Shown here: one piece after another, positions 33,365 to 45,692 of the stretch
Layout: each line of letters opens with the position of its first letter
How positions within the stretch are numbered: the stretch's first letter is position 1
Assembly (NCBI GenBank): GCA_036936605.1
Contig: JAUPFV010000001.1
Location: forward strand, 343,491,081 to 343,555,080
DNA from: Limnanthes douglasii subsp. nivea
Lineage: Eukaryota > Streptophyta > Magnoliopsida > Brassicales > Limnanthaceae
Direction: 5' to 3'
DNA length: 64,000 nt
Position numbers and translations under genes: made by a program
Notes under the pieces: generated by a model
Seen by the model: only the letters and a program-made list of their open reading frames with translations
What the model was told of the DNA's origin: nothing
Databases searched by the model: none

Positions 33365-33512
33365 ATTACTTGCACTGATCATAATTTATCTATCAGGGCA
33401 GTTCCATTTCATCAACTTCATCTCTTCTTTCGCAATCTGGTAGTCACGCATTTCCTCTTCCTTGATGGTAATAATGCCAGAATGGACTTGGTAAAGTTTC
33501 TCCTCTGTTAAA
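33365..33512 (-). other. Short coding-like remnant beside the Copia element
   Basis: On the minus strand a frame reads VHSGIITIKEEEMRDYQIAK, then EEMKLMKWNCPD and a stop. It is charged and helical and may be the end of an unidentified gene disrupted by the Copia insertion. No family assigned. Confidence 0.25.
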
Positions 33513-34165
33513 GTTCTCAGAAAATAGAAGCAAAAACGAAATATTCCTTCTTGTATCAAATATGATTAGAGATAATGATCCCCAAAAAAATACCAAGTCT
33601 GAATAAAAGAAACGCAAATAACACAGTCCACTTTTTACGTGGAAAACCTTTCCAGTATAGGAAGTAAAAACCACGGGACTGATTTCGGAGTCCAACCAAA
33701 TATTCACTATCAGAAGATGGGTTACAAAACTATTATCTATATAAAACTAGAGCATACACCACACAAAGTATGACAACTTCATACACAACCCCAATACACA
33801 AGATAGTGAACAGAAATCAGAAAACTCACTGAAATATCCCAAAAAATGTAGTTAGAAGAAGATGATAAAAAAACACACTTAGATGACTCCAAATCAAAAG
33901 CCCTATCGTCAGATTGTAGAGGACAAATAAACGAGCCTTCTCACCAAAATTTAAGTCGGTCAGACAACGGGAGACAGTCCGATTGAAAGCACAAAGTTCC
34001 GTATTGAATTGCCTTTTTCTCTCAAAACTACACTAGATGATATGCTCCTCGTCTCAAAAGACATTGTATAAATATATATTTATACATAAACCAAAATCCT
34101 ATGTGTTATCCAAATTGAGCTTAGCCCATATGATAATTGGACTCCCACATAGGAAGAGCCCAACA
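33513..34165 (-). repeat. 3' LTR of the Copia element
   Basis: In element orientation it begins TGTTGGGCTCTTCC (complement at 34152-34165) and ends near GAGAAC. It aligns with 38255-38891 over almost all of its length. Confidence 0.85.
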
Positions 34166-34189
34166 AATCTCTCCCCCCCCCCCCCCCCC

Positions 34190-35980
34190 ACGACTATGTG
34201 GGAGGATTCGCCATCCCGACGATCAATCTACAATGTTCAAGCTTTCCTCTAGGCAATATCTTTGTCATCATTTGAGACCCATTATCATCTGTATGAACTT
34301 TATCAACCTTCATTAGTTTAGCATCAAGAATATCTCGAATCCAATGATATCTCACATCAATATGTTTCGACTTTGAGTGAAACGACGAATTTTTCACAAG
34401 ATGAATAACACTCTGATTATCACATAACAGTACATACCTGCGTTGCTCAAATCCAAGTTCTCTCAAGAACTTCTTCATCCATAGTAGCTCTTTAATCACT
34501 TCTATCACTGCAATAAATTTAGCTTCTGTCGTTTAAAAGGCAACACATTTTTGTAGTCTTAATTTCCATGAAACAACACCACCACAAAAGTTAATCAAAT
34601 ATCCAAAAGTAGACTTGCAAGTATCAACATCTCCAACCAAGTCTGTATCAAAATAAGCCAACAACTCAAGTTTCTTCATCCCAAAACTGAGCTTCAAATT
34701 AGAGGTTCCTCGCAGATACCTCATAATCCACGGCTTTCCAATGCTCTCTACGTGGGTTTGACAAAAATCTGCTCACAACACAAACACTATGAGCTAAGTC
34801 AGGACGAGTATATACCATGTCATATATGAGACTTCCAACTGCAGATGCATATGGAATATTAGCCATATCTCTATTTTCTTCATTAGTTGAAGGACATTGT
34901 TTCTTGCTTAACTTGAAGTGACCGGAAAGCGGTGAGCTAACCACTTTAGCTTTGTCCATCTTAAACTTTTGAAGAATTTTCTTAATGTATTTTTCTTGTG
35001 ACAAGAACAACTTCTTTAAATCTCTTTCTCTAGTAATTTGAATACCGAGAATCTGCTTTGTGGGCCTAAATCTTTCATTGCGAAAGACTTACTTAACTGT
35101 TTCTTCAAAGAATTAATCCGTGAATTATTCTTCCCAACAATAATCATATCATCCACGTAAAGTAAGAGAACAATAAAATCAGCATCGGCGAATTTCTTCA
35201 CAAATACACAATTATCAGAGGAAGTCTTCTTGTAGTCTTGCTCCCTTATAACTAACATGAACTTCTTATACCACTGTCTCAGAGCTTGCTTCAAACCATA
35301 TAGACTCTTTTTTCAGTCTGCACACATAATCTTCTTTTCCTTCAACCACAAAACCTTCAGGCTATTTCATAAATATCTCTTCTTCCAAGTCACCATGCAA
35401 GAATGTTATTTTTACATCCACTTGCTTAATTTCCAAGTCTAGACTCACTGCAATGCCTGGAACCACACGAATCGACGATATTTTTAAAACTGGAGAAAAT
35501 ATTTCATCAAAATTAATACCTTTTTTTCTGACAAAAGCCTTTGACTACCAATCTTGCTTTGTACCGAGGTTGCAGAGAACTATCATCTTGCTTCAACCTA
35601 TTCACCCACTTATTACTCAATGCTTTTCTCCCTTCAGGTATCTTCACTAACTCAAATGTATGATTTTCATGAATTCATTGCATTTCTTCATTCATTGCTT
35701 CAATCCATTGATTTTTACACACACCACTAATAGCCTCATCATAACACTCAGGCTCACCTGCATCGGTTAACAAAATATATTGATCAGAAGAATATCTAGT
35801 AGAGGGTTGTCTATCTCTTGTAGATCTCCGCATTGGAACTTCAGGTTGTTCAACATATTCTTCATTCTCTTGTTCATCCATAAAATCATTATCATGATCA
35901 CCAGTATAAAAAATATGTGAACCTCTTGAAGCAGATGAGTCACCATCTGAATTTTCTTAAACTTTTGTAGGAGTATGTGC
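34190..35980 (-). pseudogene. Reverse transcriptase and RNase H of the Copia element, broken
   Basis: The frame 35294-35016 contains FIVLLLYVDDMIIVGKNN, the catalytic Y-V-D-D motif of Copia reverse transcriptase. The N-terminal part (35881-35675) has RRSTRDRQPSTRY and WIEAMNEEMQ. The frame 35010-34699 has PYASAVGSLIYDMVYTRPDL, then 34724-34533 has ADTDLVGD-like RNase H start (YFDTDLVGDVDTCKSTFGYL), and 34508-34194 the end (LLCDNQSVIHLVKNSSFHSK, KHIDVRYHWIRD). Frameshifts and stops separate all these pieces. Confidence 0.88.
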
Positions 35981-37340
35981 AAGTGGAATATGCCTCAATT
36001 CTACCAAGTCATTCTCAGACATAGGCACTGAATTTTGACTCTTATCAATATCATGAACTATTTTATCTTCCATAAATACGACATCTCTGTTCCTAATAAA
36101 CTTCTTATTAATTAGATCATGAAATCTGTAGCCGAACTCATCAAGACCATAACCAATGAATACACACTTTATTGTATTTGAATTGAGTTTAGATCTCTCA
36201 TCTTTAGGAATATGCACATAAGCTTTGCACCCAAAGACACGTAAATGATCATAAGAAACATCTTTACCTATCCAAAATTTATTTAGGATATCTCCATCTA
36301 AAGTTATAGAAAGATTAAGATTCAAGATATGTACCACTGTATTCAAAGCTTCACCCCAAAAGTATTTAGGGAGTTGTGATTATGAAAGATGATATCTTAC
36401 CCTTTCAATTAATGTTCGGTTTAGTCTCTCAGCTACGTCATTCAACTGGGGGGTCTTGGGAGGTTTCTTTTCATGCTGAATACCTTGCTGCCTACAATAA
36501 TCATCAAAAGGACCAATGTATTCTCCCCCATTATCACTTCTAACACACCTCAATTATTTCCGAGTCTGTTCTCAACTAAAGCTTGAAACTACTTAAAGAC
36601 ATCTAACACTCGATCTTTTGTTTTCAAAGTGTAAGCCTAAACTTTCCTGGAATGATCATCAACAAAAGTAAAAAAGTACAGACAACCACTAAGTGTTCTC
36701 GTTTTGAAAGGACCACACACATCAGTATGTACCAAGTCAAGCAAACTTGGTTTTCTTGAAGGAGTCGAACTCTTGAAAGATACTCTATTCTGCTTTCCAG
36801 CCAAACAATGTACACATTTCTTTAAATGAGCTTTATGTATCCCATGAATGTACTGTTTCTTCCTCAGAATATCTAATCATTTTCGCTAATGTGACTGAGT
36901 CTTTTATGCCACAAATCAACCATTGCTTCATCATTAACAATATTGATTTTCTCAGCAGGCTCTCTTGCAGACATGATGTAGAGGGCTGCATATTTTTGTC
37001 CTCTTGCCACAACCAACGAGCCCTTAGTAATTTTCCACTGCCCATTCGCAAAAATACTACAATAGCCTTCATCATCTAGCTTCGCTATAGAGATCAAATT
37101 TAATCGAAGACCGGGTATATGTTTAACACCCTTCAAAATCAATCTTACACCCATGCTTGTTTCTAGATAAACATCACCAATACCAACCACTTTAGACAAA
37201 TCGTTATTTCTCATCTTTGCAGAACCAAAGTCACCAGAGGTTTAAGATGAGAAAAATTCTCTACGAGAAGTGGCATAAATTGTAGCACCGATGTCAACTA
37301 CCCAGCCATTTTCATCAGACACAGAATTCACAACAGCATC
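35957..37340 (-). pseudogene. Protease and integrase of the Copia element, broken
   Basis: The protease remnant near 37310-37260 has VVDIGATIYATS where the family has D-S-G-A. The frame 37214-36873 has GVKHIPGLRLNLISIAKLDD and ends in LWHKRLSHISEND, the zinc-binding H-x3-5-H part of the GAG-pre-integrase region. Catalytic core pieces lie at 36815-36400 in several frames. The C-terminal frame 36346-35957 has LRVFGCKAYVHIPKDERSKL and KCVFIGYGLDEFGYRF. None can give a whole integrase. Confidence 0.85.
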
Positions 37341-38245
37341 ATCAATAACAACGAAGTAGTTCTCTGAAATTGCAGCAACATGTTTCTCGTCACCACTTTC
37401 ATCGTAATTTTCTCCTTGTTCTTTTCTTCTTTACCATTGTTGGATTTTCCAAAATTGTTCTTCTTTCTCAACTTAAGACAAAATTTCTTAGTGTGCCCAA
37501 TCTCATGACAGTAGTAGCACTCCCAATCTGAAAATTTATTAGACTTGTTCCGACTCTTGCTTCTACTTTTACCTGTAGTTTTCCAACCGCGATTTTCATT
37601 TCTACCACGTTTCTCGACAACTAGATTTTTTGAATGTGAAGAAAAGCCAACTGTTTTTCTTCTCATATCTTCATTCAACACACTACTTTTAGCCAATGCC
37701 ATTGAAATATTATCTTTAGGAGCTGACTTAGAAAGAGACATTTCAAAGTATCCCACGAGTCTGGCAGTGAACCAAGAAACCATAATGCCAGAACCTCGTT
37801 ATCAAATTTGATACCCATAGCAGCCAACTGATTAATCAAGCCTTAAAATGTATTCAAGTGATCTGTAAGAGGTGATCCATCTTGATACCTCAAATACATC
37901 AACTGTTTGAACAAAAGTTACTTACTGTTTCTTGTCTTCCGAGCATATAACTCTTCAAGTTTACTCCACAAATTCCTTGCATCTGTTTCATCTACGACAT
38001 GATTCAACACATTATCATAACCCATTTCCGAATAAAGCCACAAACCTGTCGATGAATAATTATCCATTCTGCATCAGACTTATCTTTAGGTTTTTCATCA
38101 CCGATAATTGGTAAATGAAAACCTTTAACATAAAGAAGATCTTCCATCTTCGATTTCATATATGATAATTCGAACCATCCATCGTCACCATTCTGCTTGT
38201 ATTCACCTCCATATTTGATACAAGACAAGTACACAACCACTCGCT
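37328..38245 (-). pseudogene. gag of the Copia element, broken
   Basis: The N-terminal part lies close to the PBS: VTMDGSNYHI, followed in another frame by SKMEDLLYVKGFHLPI and KSDAEWIIIHRQVCGFIR (38240-38004). The C-terminal part (37783-37328) has the zinc knuckle CYYCHEIGHTKKFC. The middle (38000-37790) is in broken frames. The order and motifs are those of Tnt1/Tork-type gag. Confidence 0.85.
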
Positions 38246-38254
38246 TGATACCAC

Positions 38255-38891
38255 TTTCTCATAAAATAGATGCACAAACGAGATCTTCCTTCTTGTATCA
38301 AATATGATTAGAGATAATGATCCAAAAAAATACCAAGTCTGAATAAAATAAACACAAATAACACAGAACACTTTTTACGTGGAAAACCTTCCTAGTGTAT
38401 GAAGTAAAAATCATGGGACTCATTTCGGAGTCCAACCAAATATTTACTATCAGAAGATGGGTTACAAAACTAATGTTTAGATAAAACTAGAGCATACACC
38501 ACATAAAGTATGACAAATTCATACACAACCCCAATACACAAGATAGTGAACCGAAATCAGAAAGCTCATTGAAATATCCACAAAAAACGCAGTTAGAAGA
38601 AGATGATCGAAAAATACACTTAGATGACTCCAAATAAAAAACCCTCTAGTCAGATTGTAAATGACAAATAGACGAACATTATCACCAAAATTGAAGCCGG
38701 TCAGACAACGGGACACCGTCCGATTGAAAGCACAAAGTTCCGTCTCGAATCACATTTTTCTCTCAAAACTACACTATATGATACGATGCTCATCTAAAAA
38801 AACACTGAATAAATATATATTTATACATAAACCAAAATCCTATGTGTTATTCAAATTGGGCTTAGCCCATATGATAACTGGAAGATGAACA
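38255..38891 (-). repeat. 5' LTR of the Copia element
   Basis: Aligns with 33513-34165. Its outer (right) end, from about 38881, is shortened relative to the left LTR. It lies about 170 bp from the probable 5' UTR of INTS7, in head-to-head orientation. Confidence 0.85.
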
Positions 38892-39795
38892 AACGAACTA
38901 TTTTAACTTAAGTTTTGGCCAATTACCTTTACGAGTCCGATTATTTGTAGTTCAATATTAAACGCATTTTTTCCTAATTGGTAAAATCGAAAGAAGGGTT
39001 TGTTTATTCTTTCCCTGTTATTTCCACTCCCCGTATATTTTTAGCCCTAATCTTATACCCTTGACTTTCAAATTCCCTCTCTTTTCTCTCTGCAAAACTC
39101 TCTCCCCCCTGGTCGGTGAACGTAGAACACGAAATCAATCAGAGTCACCAAATCGACATCTAGCAATCCTTTTGAAACAAAGGTAAACGAATTCACTTCT
39201 TCGTCCTTAACTACTGATTGATTATCTTACTGAATCTCTAAAACATCATTAAACATCCGTATTGCTATTGCAATGCTTGTTTTTTTTTCTTAACAGTGTT
39301 TAGTGTAATACTCATTAGATGTAACTTAGAACTCGAGCTTAGCGTGTTTCGATAAAATTATGATGCTGTCCGTTGATACTCTGTCTCGGAAATTTGAATG
39401 CTACTCTATTTCGGGCTGTTTTTCTGATTCTGATTATAGTTTGTATTACAACATCATTTTTAGGGGTTTTACATGGTGCTCTCAGTATTTCTAACACTTA
39501 TATATACTCACTGGACTTATGTATAATATTTGCTAGTGTGCCATGGGTTAAATATCTAAACTAGTGTGTGTAAAATAGCGTCCTTATGTCTATGGTTTGG
39601 GATTTTGAAAACAAAGTTTCGAGCTTTTGCACAGCATTATATAGATTGCCTCTATTATTTCTATATTTGGTGAGTCACGTTTGTCTTTAGAAGTAATTCG
39701 AACTAGCTGATAAAATCACTTTGATTGGAGTATTTTCTTATATAGGATTTTGAACTATCTAGATTAAAGAAGGCTATAGGTGAAGCAGTGTGATT
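38892..39795 (+). promoter_or_regulatory. INTS7: Promoter, 5' UTR and probable 5' UTR intron of INTS7
   Basis: A CT-rich stretch (about 39066-39108) looks like the start of a plant 5' UTR. AAAG|GTAAAC at 39182/39183 is a good donor, and TTCTTATATAG|G at 39745 a good acceptor, giving a possible leader intron of about 560 bp. No firm TATA box was identified. Inferred, not demonstrated. Confidence 0.45.
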
Positions 39796-42700
39796 ATGAA
39801 GAAGAACTCAGTAGCTTGTGCCATGCAATGGAGTATTGAACTTGAGAAGGCCATTCGATCCAAGAATCCAGGTGAAAAAGCTCTTAAATTGGTTTCATTC
39901 CAGATGTTTCACTATTTTCCTTTTAAGAATAAAGTCACGGAAAGTTGACTTCTGTGATCTATCAGGTAGGTCTGTTGAAGCGATATTACAAGCTGGGCAG
40001 CGGATTGATGACTGGAGTAGGGAACCAGAACCTACGATGACAGTTTATAACATGTTTGGGTTAGTTCCAGGCGAGGACATGCTCTTTGCCAACACAATCC
40101 TTTTGAGGCTTGCGAATGCGTTTCGGGATGGTGATAAGCATATTAGGCTTGCTGTTGTCCAAGCATTCATGGTAGAGGTCAAGCAATTTCGAAGCAAGAA
40201 GGCAAGCAAAGGAGCAACGGGCATTTTGTCAAAAGCTAGGCTTCCCAACCACTTGGAACTGATTGACAGAGTGAAATATGTATATGATACCGGAGATGTG
40301 GAGTCTAGAGCTATGGCTTTGGTCCTTTTAGGGTGCTGGGCTAATTTTGCTAAAGACAATGCTTATACTCGTTACTTGGTTCTTACGAGCCTCGTTTCTT
40401 CTCATGCTTTGGAGGTGAATTTTCTACGTCTGTTGATCTAGAAATGTATTTTATGGCTGTGCAGAAAAGTCATATACTTTTTGTAATTTGTTTCGCTTCC
40501 AGTGTCTAAGCATCAAATGTCATTGCCAGCAATCTTGAACACATGATTATTAGAATTAGCTAAATATCCATGCTGCTCAGTTGAATTTGCATTCATGTTC
40601 TTCTTTATTTATTTAAGGGGGAATTTATTCTTCAATTTGGTACTTGCAGGTGAGAGCATCACTTTTTGCTGCTTCTTGCTTTTGTGAGTTAGCAGATGAT
40701 TTTGCAGCTGTTGTCTTAGAAATACTGGTTGATATGGCGACTTCACCTGGAATGACACCAACTATAAGGTTAGCTGCCGTACGAGCTTTCTCAAAACTGG
40801 GATGCTCACATCCAATTGCTTATAAAGCTTACAAGGTTCTTTTCGATTTTGCTTTTAAATAAGTACACTTGTATAAGTCTTTGTCCCAACTACTATGAGC
40901 TAGTCAATGAAAATAATAAAAGCTTGATTGTTAGAAGAATCGTCTATATTAGATTTTCAAACTGGGGATGCTCATTGTAGAAGTGGCGCATATAATTTTT
41001 ACAAACTAGTTAGTCAGAATAAAACCTTGGTTGTTACTATTATGCTGTAAGTGGCTATTTAAATTAAAATTACAGTTGTTGCTCTAATGTCATAGAAAAG
41101 TCGTATATAGTCTACCTCAAATAAAATAACCAACGTTACCAACCTGAAGTTATTTGCGATATAGTTTCTTGCTTAAAAAAACAATGAATGGAATATGTCA
41201 CAGGAAAAGGTCTGATCCAATTCAATGCAGCTGCAAACTCTCTCCGTTTTCATACATTTTTGTTTTAGAGAACACACACAAGTTGGACTCTTGTTGTGGT
41301 ATGAAATAGGGTTCTACATAAGGATTGTTGTTGATAAATGCAAGCATGGTGCTCAGTATACTCAGCTAAAAACTTATATGTTTGGGGCAGAGTTTGATGC
41401 CTTTAGTAGTTAGCTTGTCGTTGAACATTATTTTCCTTCAGACAGGTTTGAAGCTTATGCTAGAGACTTCGGAAGAAGACATTTTGGTTGCCATGCTGGT
41501 TTCAGTTACAAAACTGGCTTCTAGATCAACGCTTGTTGCCTCTGAACAAGTAAGTTGCCTCTGAACAAGTACGCTTCTTAGTTTCTTTTTAGTTTTATAA
41601 ACAAGCTCTTTAGTTGATTTTTTTTAATGAATTAAAAACAAAATAGTTATTTGGATGGTGACACACGTCACTGTTTGAGAAAATCTCATTTTAATCTTCT
41701 AATTATTTAGCCTAGGGGTATTTTGGTCTGAAAAATATGAAAAAGACTAAATGTATAGATTTTGCAAAGCTGGGGAAGTGGGAAGGATCAGTTGCACAGA
41801 GGTTCAAAAGTGGACGGAGGTCTGAATGATCAAAAGCCCTATAAACTATTACAGAACAAAATAAATTTACATTTAAGCATTGTACCTTTTGTCTTCTATT
41901 TTTCTCGACTCCATAACAGATTTGTGCCCTACTGGTAGCTTATAAAGTTTAAGGTTGCAATGGTATTCTACTCATGAAAAAGGAGACTTTTTCGTGTGTT
42001 ACAATCATGTTCAAGAATTGTTTTCTACCTATTCATCAATAATTCTTGATAATGTTACCATCTGGATGCAGATTGGCATTCTTCTATTATACATGGGACA
42101 AGACAAAACATTAGCTGTACAAGCTGTAGCGTTGAGGTGTCTACATTTTTTGATCACTCGAGGAATGTGCTACTCTCTTGATGTTGCACCTCTAGTCCAG
42201 GCGTTAATCAGCTTGCTAAAGACACCTGACCTTTCACCAGCAGTGCAACAGGAAGCACTACAGATTTTGCAGAAGGTTATTTTTAGGCTCAGAAAGGGAT
42301 TTCCAATTTAGTTTATGTTCTAATTCTGTTGACTTAATATCTGTTGCATCACCTTTTAATGTTGCAGCTACTCTTGTATAGACTTTATGCAGTCAACGAA
42401 AATGAAGCTTCTCAGCTGCTGAGCACTTTGGAGAACGTTTTCCAATCTCCAGTCTTGTCAAACAGCATTTTGGCAATCCGTATTTTGGCAGATACATCAA
42501 TAAAAATCTCCGAACAAACAGAAAGTAGCTCTTGCGCGATCTCTTCTACGCCTCCACTATTGAATGTCACTACTTTAATTGTAGATCGACTCATCTTTAT
42601 GGGGAATACATCTGATCTGTGTCAGGCTGACTCTGAAGTACTACAAGAAGTTAGCAGTCATCTCAACCTTCTTCTCTTACTGATTGGAAACCAGCCGACT

Positions 42701-44819
42701 TTGGCTATTTTTGTACTGGACAAAATCAGTATATTCTTACGATGCATTATGAATATTCATGAAATCGGAATGGATACTAGGCGAGGAGGTACATTGGCAA
42801 ATGAGTTTGTTGAGTACTCGGAGGAAAAGGGAATACCCATTACGAAAAAGCTTGTAGAATATGTCAATAAGTTTTTGGTGATTTGCCTTGAGAATCTCAA
42901 AGTAACTGGTGTAATCACTTCTGAATTGTATGGAAGAGTACAGCTTCTAGTTAAGCTTACACATCAATGCACCTTCTTTGATTGCTACACAAAGATTCTC
43001 TACTCTATGCTGTTGCATTCTCAAGTGATCTGGGGTTGCAGTGTGAATGAGAAGGATTGTAGTTCTAAGAAAAATGCATCTGGCTTTTCAACTGAACTTG
43101 AGATTCCCCTCGAGTGTGCAAAGAAGCTTTTAACTAAAGGAGACTATTGGACTGCTTACAGAGCTGGGATGTATGGAGCGTGTCAGGGAGCTTGGGAAAC
43201 TGCTGCTTGTGTGTTTGACCAGCTGAGAACAAAAATTCAATCTGATTTATGCTCCCACTGGGTAAGATCATTAGCTTACTTTGCTAATGCAGAGCTGCTT
43301 CTCTTACCAAAGGAAAGGCCTAGATTAGCACATTGTTTGGAGATAAGTGAATCTCTTAAAAGGCCCCTGCGAGAAAATTTGGGAGGTATCAGTCAAGATA
43401 TGACGAATTGTATTGATATTTTTATGGAGGCGTACAAAAACCTATGCACTTCCCGGGAATCATTAGAGAGTATTGCCGCCATAGATACATCATTTTGTTT
43501 CCAGAGATGGTTTGTGACACTAAGGGCGAATATGCTTAAGAGTGTGGTAGATCTGCTTAAAGTTATGGGCTTAGATAATACAGAAGGGCAAAAAGCAAAA
43601 CCTATACCAGTGAGCTGTAATTCTCTGGAGAAAGTAATCTTAGTATCTATTCGATTATGGAAGTTAGCTCAGGAATTGGATTTGATGGTGACATCTTTCG
43701 TTGGCATGGACCGCAAGAGTTCAAGTATTGTTTCATCACTAGCACTAAGCTGTTCAGTGTTGGCTCTCTCTGCTGGATTTGCCTTTTTCATTCCAATTCT
43801 TTCTCGTGGAGCATCAAATTTGGTGGGGAAGGAACATAAGTTTTCATCTTCCTTGCTGATACAGATTTTAGTTCAGCGGTTATGGCATATCGATCCTGTG
43901 GTCTGCAAAAACCTCTGTTTGCTTGCGGAAGATAAAAAATATCCAAAGAGTTGCTTCCACATGCAATCGATAAATCAAATATCTAGCAGTGAAGTAAAGG
44001 ATATAACTTTAGTTTGTAGTTATGCCGTTTCTCGAATTATTTCCTTGCAAAATGAAGCAAACAAAGGGATTGACCATGAGATTCGGTCCCAAGTGATCAA
44101 GGGGGGTTTGGATCTTCTTTTGACGGTTACTATGAAATTGGTTCATGTTCCTTTTCGAGTTCCAAAGCATTTCTTCAGAATAAGGTATGCTTTAAAATCT
44201 CTTATACGAAGTTAAACAGATAACTTGGTGTTGTTGGTATCCTCATTTTAATATATTTTTACTAAAACTTGTAGCTTTTAAACTCTACAAAAATCTCTTC
44301 CATTTCAGGCCTTGTTTGGGTTCAGAACTCTTTGCTTCTGATACAGACACCAAAAACCTGGACAGAATTGCAGTCTCACAAGGGTCTCACCTGTCACTTA
44401 ATATTTGTCTTCAACTCAAAAATGTGCCATCTCGAATAACCAAGTTGTACTGCCTCCTTTATTGTAAAATTTCCTTTCAAATTGGCGAGGGTAATCGAGA
44501 ACCAAGACAGATTTATTTGCCCTACCAAGACGATGAGACGATTGTAGAGATGAAGGAGAGATTATTTGAATATGTGAATAAAGGTGCAAAGAATACCCAT
44601 TCTAACGAGCTTTGCGAGAACAGGGGTGGTGGTGTATATGCATATTTGTGCATTGAACCAAATGCGAGAGGACAAGGGTTTTCAAATTGTTTGCTCGACG
44701 TTTCTCGCTTTCCCGTTGGTTCGTATGAAATAAAATGGCATAGCTCTTGCATCGACAGTAGGGGTGTTCATTGGAGTCTTCTTCCACTCAATTCTGGACC
44801 TATCTTCACAATTGTATGA
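39796..44819 (+). CDS. INTS7: Integrator complex subunit 7 homologue, seven coding exons
   Basis: The exons I infer are 39796-39871, 39966-40414, 40650-40835, 41442-41549, 42072-42275, 42368-44184 and 44309-44819. All junctions are GT-AG, phases agree, and the sum is 3351 nt (1116 residues), close to plant INTS7 proteins. The protein starts MKKNSVACAMQWSIELEKAI and is an alpha-helical ARM/HEAT-type repeat protein; recognisable segments are VYNMFGLVPGEDMLFANTIL, RASLFAASCFCELADDF and TKLASRSTLVASEQ. In Arabidopsis the homologue is known as an embryo-essential ARM-repeat protein (EMB1895). Integrator cleaves snRNA 3' ends and some nascent transcripts with RNA polymerase II in the nucleus; INTS7 is a scaffold subunit. 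No stop or frameshift was found in the inferred exons. The most certain parts are exons 2 and 6; exact splice points are inferred. Confidence 0.88.
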
Positions 44820-44906
44820 GTCTCCTATTAATAGCCGGAGCTACTGAGAGAAAATATATTTATTTATATTTGTAAGTTGAAAATGTAATTGAGAATATTT
44901 TTTATC

Positions 44907-44912
44907 AATAAA
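44907..44912 (+). terminator. Polyadenylation signal of INTS7
   Basis: AATAAA 88 bp after the stop codon of INTS7. Confidence 0.55.
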
Positions 44913-45144
44913 ATATATAGGCTGATTGTTTATATTAACTCTACAAAAGTTTTGATGGGTTTGTATAAGCTTGTTTTGAATTTAAAAAACTAAGTGTTTC
45001 TCCATCACTGACAATGTTTATAGAAATTGGATGGTAAAGTTTATGAATAACATCATGTTTATGTTATTTGTCAAATCAAAGTTACGATGGTGTAATCTAA
45101 AATTTAGCTACAAACTAGTAAAAGCCAAAAATATAAATTAAAAA

Positions 45145-45228
45145 TGTCAGAAGTGGGATTTGAACCCACGCCCTCTTTCGAAGACCAGAACTTGAGTCTG
45201 GCGCCTTAGACCACTCGGCCATCCTGAC
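45145..45228 (-). tRNA. tRNA-Leu (anticodon CAA)
   Basis: The minus-strand sequence folds as a class II tRNA: acceptor GTCAGGA/TTCTGAC, D-arm with GGCCGAGTGG, anticodon loop CTCAAGT (CAA at 45192-45194), a long variable arm, and the T-arm GGGTTCAAATCCC. There is no intron and no encoded CCA. A T-run follows about 4 nt after its end (complement of about 45137-45144), matching a polymerase III terminator. It decodes UUG leucine codons. All stems look paired, so it is probably functional. Confidence 0.95.
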
Positions 45229-45229
45229 T

Positions 45230-45692
45230 TATTTGGTACAACTAGCTCGTTAAATTTTTTAACAACCAAATGTTTGATTGTCGTCCGGCCAAGTTTCTTC
45301 TAGGAGTGTATTGTTATAATGAGAGTTAGATGGAAATTTGAATGCAAATGTGATGCCAAAAAGAGCGACAAAAACATCTCGGGCGACTCGCTTAGCACAA
45401 ATGGTTTTTGGTTTATATGCTCACAACTATATAAGAATCTTATAGATATAAATCTTTTTAAGCATGCTTCACTTGCACCTATTATAACTTAAGTTATAGT
45501 AAACATGGTGGCTCATCCATCTTCTAATTTGATTCAGTGGTGGGTCCTTTGAAGTCATTTTTGTTTCTAAACTATTTTGATATCATTTCCATTATCTACC
45601 ATTATTTTCTCTTCTCTCATATTATTAGCTGAAATAATACCACCTACGAACACTTGATCCTCCAGAGGATATACTAAAAGGTGAAAAAAGAA
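45230..45692. other. Intergenic, no gene seen
   Basis: AT-rich sequence between the tRNA and the CC-NB remnant. No recognisable elements. Confidence 0.4.

Larger units (their letters stand above)
33513..38891 (-). mobile_element. Ty1/Copia retrotransposon (Tork/Tnt1-like), minus strand, decayed
   Basis: Two LTRs (33513-34165 and about 38255-38891) flank gag, protease, integrase, reverse transcriptase and RNase H in Copia order on the minus strand. The PBS, read on the minus strand, begins TGGTATCAAGCG (complement at about 38243-38254), close to the usual initiator tRNA-Met type. The polypurine tract is a run of 17 G on the minus strand (C at 34173-34189). The outer end of the right LTR lacks the last ~13 bp before its tail compared with the left LTR, and no target-site duplication was found. 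All coding parts contain stops or frameshifts. Confidence 0.9.

Noticed and set aside
33444..33707. Minus-strand 87-codon frame beside the Copia gag-pol
   Set aside because: It lies in the LTR, and an equivalent frame appears in the other LTR; not a gene.
45681..45692. Start of the CC-NB frame at GTG 45681
   Set aside because: GTG is not a usual plant start; the ATG at 45693 is the normal MVEA-type start.
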